Shown: positions 63,534 through 64,000 of the stretch, in pieces | How positions within the stretch are numbered: position 1 is the stretch's first letter | Layout: each line of letters begins with the position of its first letter | Assembly (NCBI GenBank): GCA_964020155.1 | Contig: OZ026564.1 | Location: forward strand, 2,818,723-2,882,722 | Length of the DNA stretch: 64,000 nucleotides | Source: Chondrilla cf. caribensis | Taxonomy: Eukaryota; Porifera; Demospongiae; Chondrillida; Chondrillidae | Direction of reading: 5' to 3' | Position numbers and translations under genes: made by a program | Notes under the pieces: model-generated | Seen by the model: the letters and a program-made list of their open reading frames with translations, nothing else | Databases searched by the model: none | Told to the model about the DNA's origin: nothing

Positions 63534-63601
63534 ATGTCTGTGTGGACGTTTCTTACGCTGTGTCTAGTGGTAGCGCTGCTTTTAGCGGGACTGTTCTACT
63601 A
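63534..63601 (+). CDS. Exon 1 of a second, tandem P450 gene (partial)
   Basis: Sixty-eight nucleotides encoding MSVWTFLTLCLVVALLLAGL then FY, with donor CTACTA|GTGAGTGCG. It is almost identical to exon 1 of the P450 at 53248, including the following intron start (AGCCATTCGTGGTCACGGTA). It encodes the ER anchor only; the remaining exons lie beyond the window. Confidence 0.8.
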
Positions 63602-64000
63602 GTGAGTGCGCAATTGTTAGCTAGCCATTCGTGGTCACGGTATGTAAACATATAATAATAATGATTGATCGATTGATTGATCGATTGATATAATTGCCTC
63701 TACATGTAATTTGCCCCAAACCCACAAGTGCCTCTGGTGGAATGTTGGTCTGATGACAATAGGACAATTTATTTCGCCACATAACATAGCCATCCAGAGT
63801 ATTGGATGGCCATTCACATTGCCACAATGCTGCCCCATCTCCAGCAATACTGCAACATGTCCGATCTTTATAATGTGTCATCTATAAATTAACATAATAT
63901 TCTTCAATATGCAAACATCACTACTGATATAAAGGTATGCATAAGGTTAACAAGGTGCATGCATATAAATGAATACCCGAAAAATGAGAAGTTCGGGAAG

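Noticed and set aside
63621..63881. Minus-strand frames near the right end
   Set aside because: They overlap the intron of the second P450 copy and show no domain.

Overview
This is a gene-rich stretch of an animal nuclear genome. It has compact multi-exon genes with GT-AG introns, very many CA/GT and ACGT-type simple repeats, many minisatellites and many short inverted-repeat elements. The gene set (CELF, FAH, hydroxylysine kinase, SEC11, TPGS2, POC5, a Rieske protein, a CYP3-clan P450, an IgGFc-binding-type protein, a GtaA-type glutaminase and a C39-like secreted peptidase) suits an early-branching aquatic invertebrate, most likely a sponge. The phylum is an inference. All gene models were built by hand from splice sites and reading-frame phase; each complete model closes in frame.

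Layout. 0-9.2 kb: a partial IgGFc-binding-type exon (-), a two-exon secreted C39-like peptidase with a probable one-base frameshift (+), and an intronless secreted glutaminase A-like gene (+). 10.5-19.4 kb: a nine-exon CELF RNA-binding protein (-). 20.2-28.7 kb: a fifteen-exon fumarylacetoacetase (-) whose catalytic residues keep mammalian numbering. 29.1-36.1 kb: three tandem hydroxylysine-kinase-like genes (+), the first broken by a 4-bp insertion. 36.3-39.6 kb: signal peptidase SEC11 (+). 41.4-47.9 kb: TPGS2 (-) and POC5 (+), head to head with 69 bp between their start codons. 48.1-49.3 kb: a small Rieske [2Fe-2S] protein (+). 50.0-51.3 kb: a small single-pass membrane protein (-). 51.8-53.1 kb: a large foldback transposon with a helix-turn-helix coding loop. 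53.2-60.7 kb: a complete thirteen-exon P450 (+). 61.1-63.3 kb: a degenerate tandem array of about 185 bp. 63.5 kb: exon 1 of a second P450 copy.

Strongest leads. (1) Palindromic insertions of only 30-40 bp share the end YCATAGAC, are flanked by 5-bp direct repeats, and in one case are matched by an unoccupied paralogous site. (2) A 1231-bp foldback element has a 6-bp target duplication and carries an integrase-type HTH coding segment only in its loop. (3) Long sense-strand (GU)n tracts begin at or just after 5' splice sites in several genes, including the CELF gene, whose family binds GU-rich RNA. (4) The hydroxylysine kinase cluster records an unequal crossover that copied the SEC11 promoter to a position in front of the third kinase. 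(5) POC5 and TPGS2 share a bidirectional promoter containing an RFX X-box-like site.
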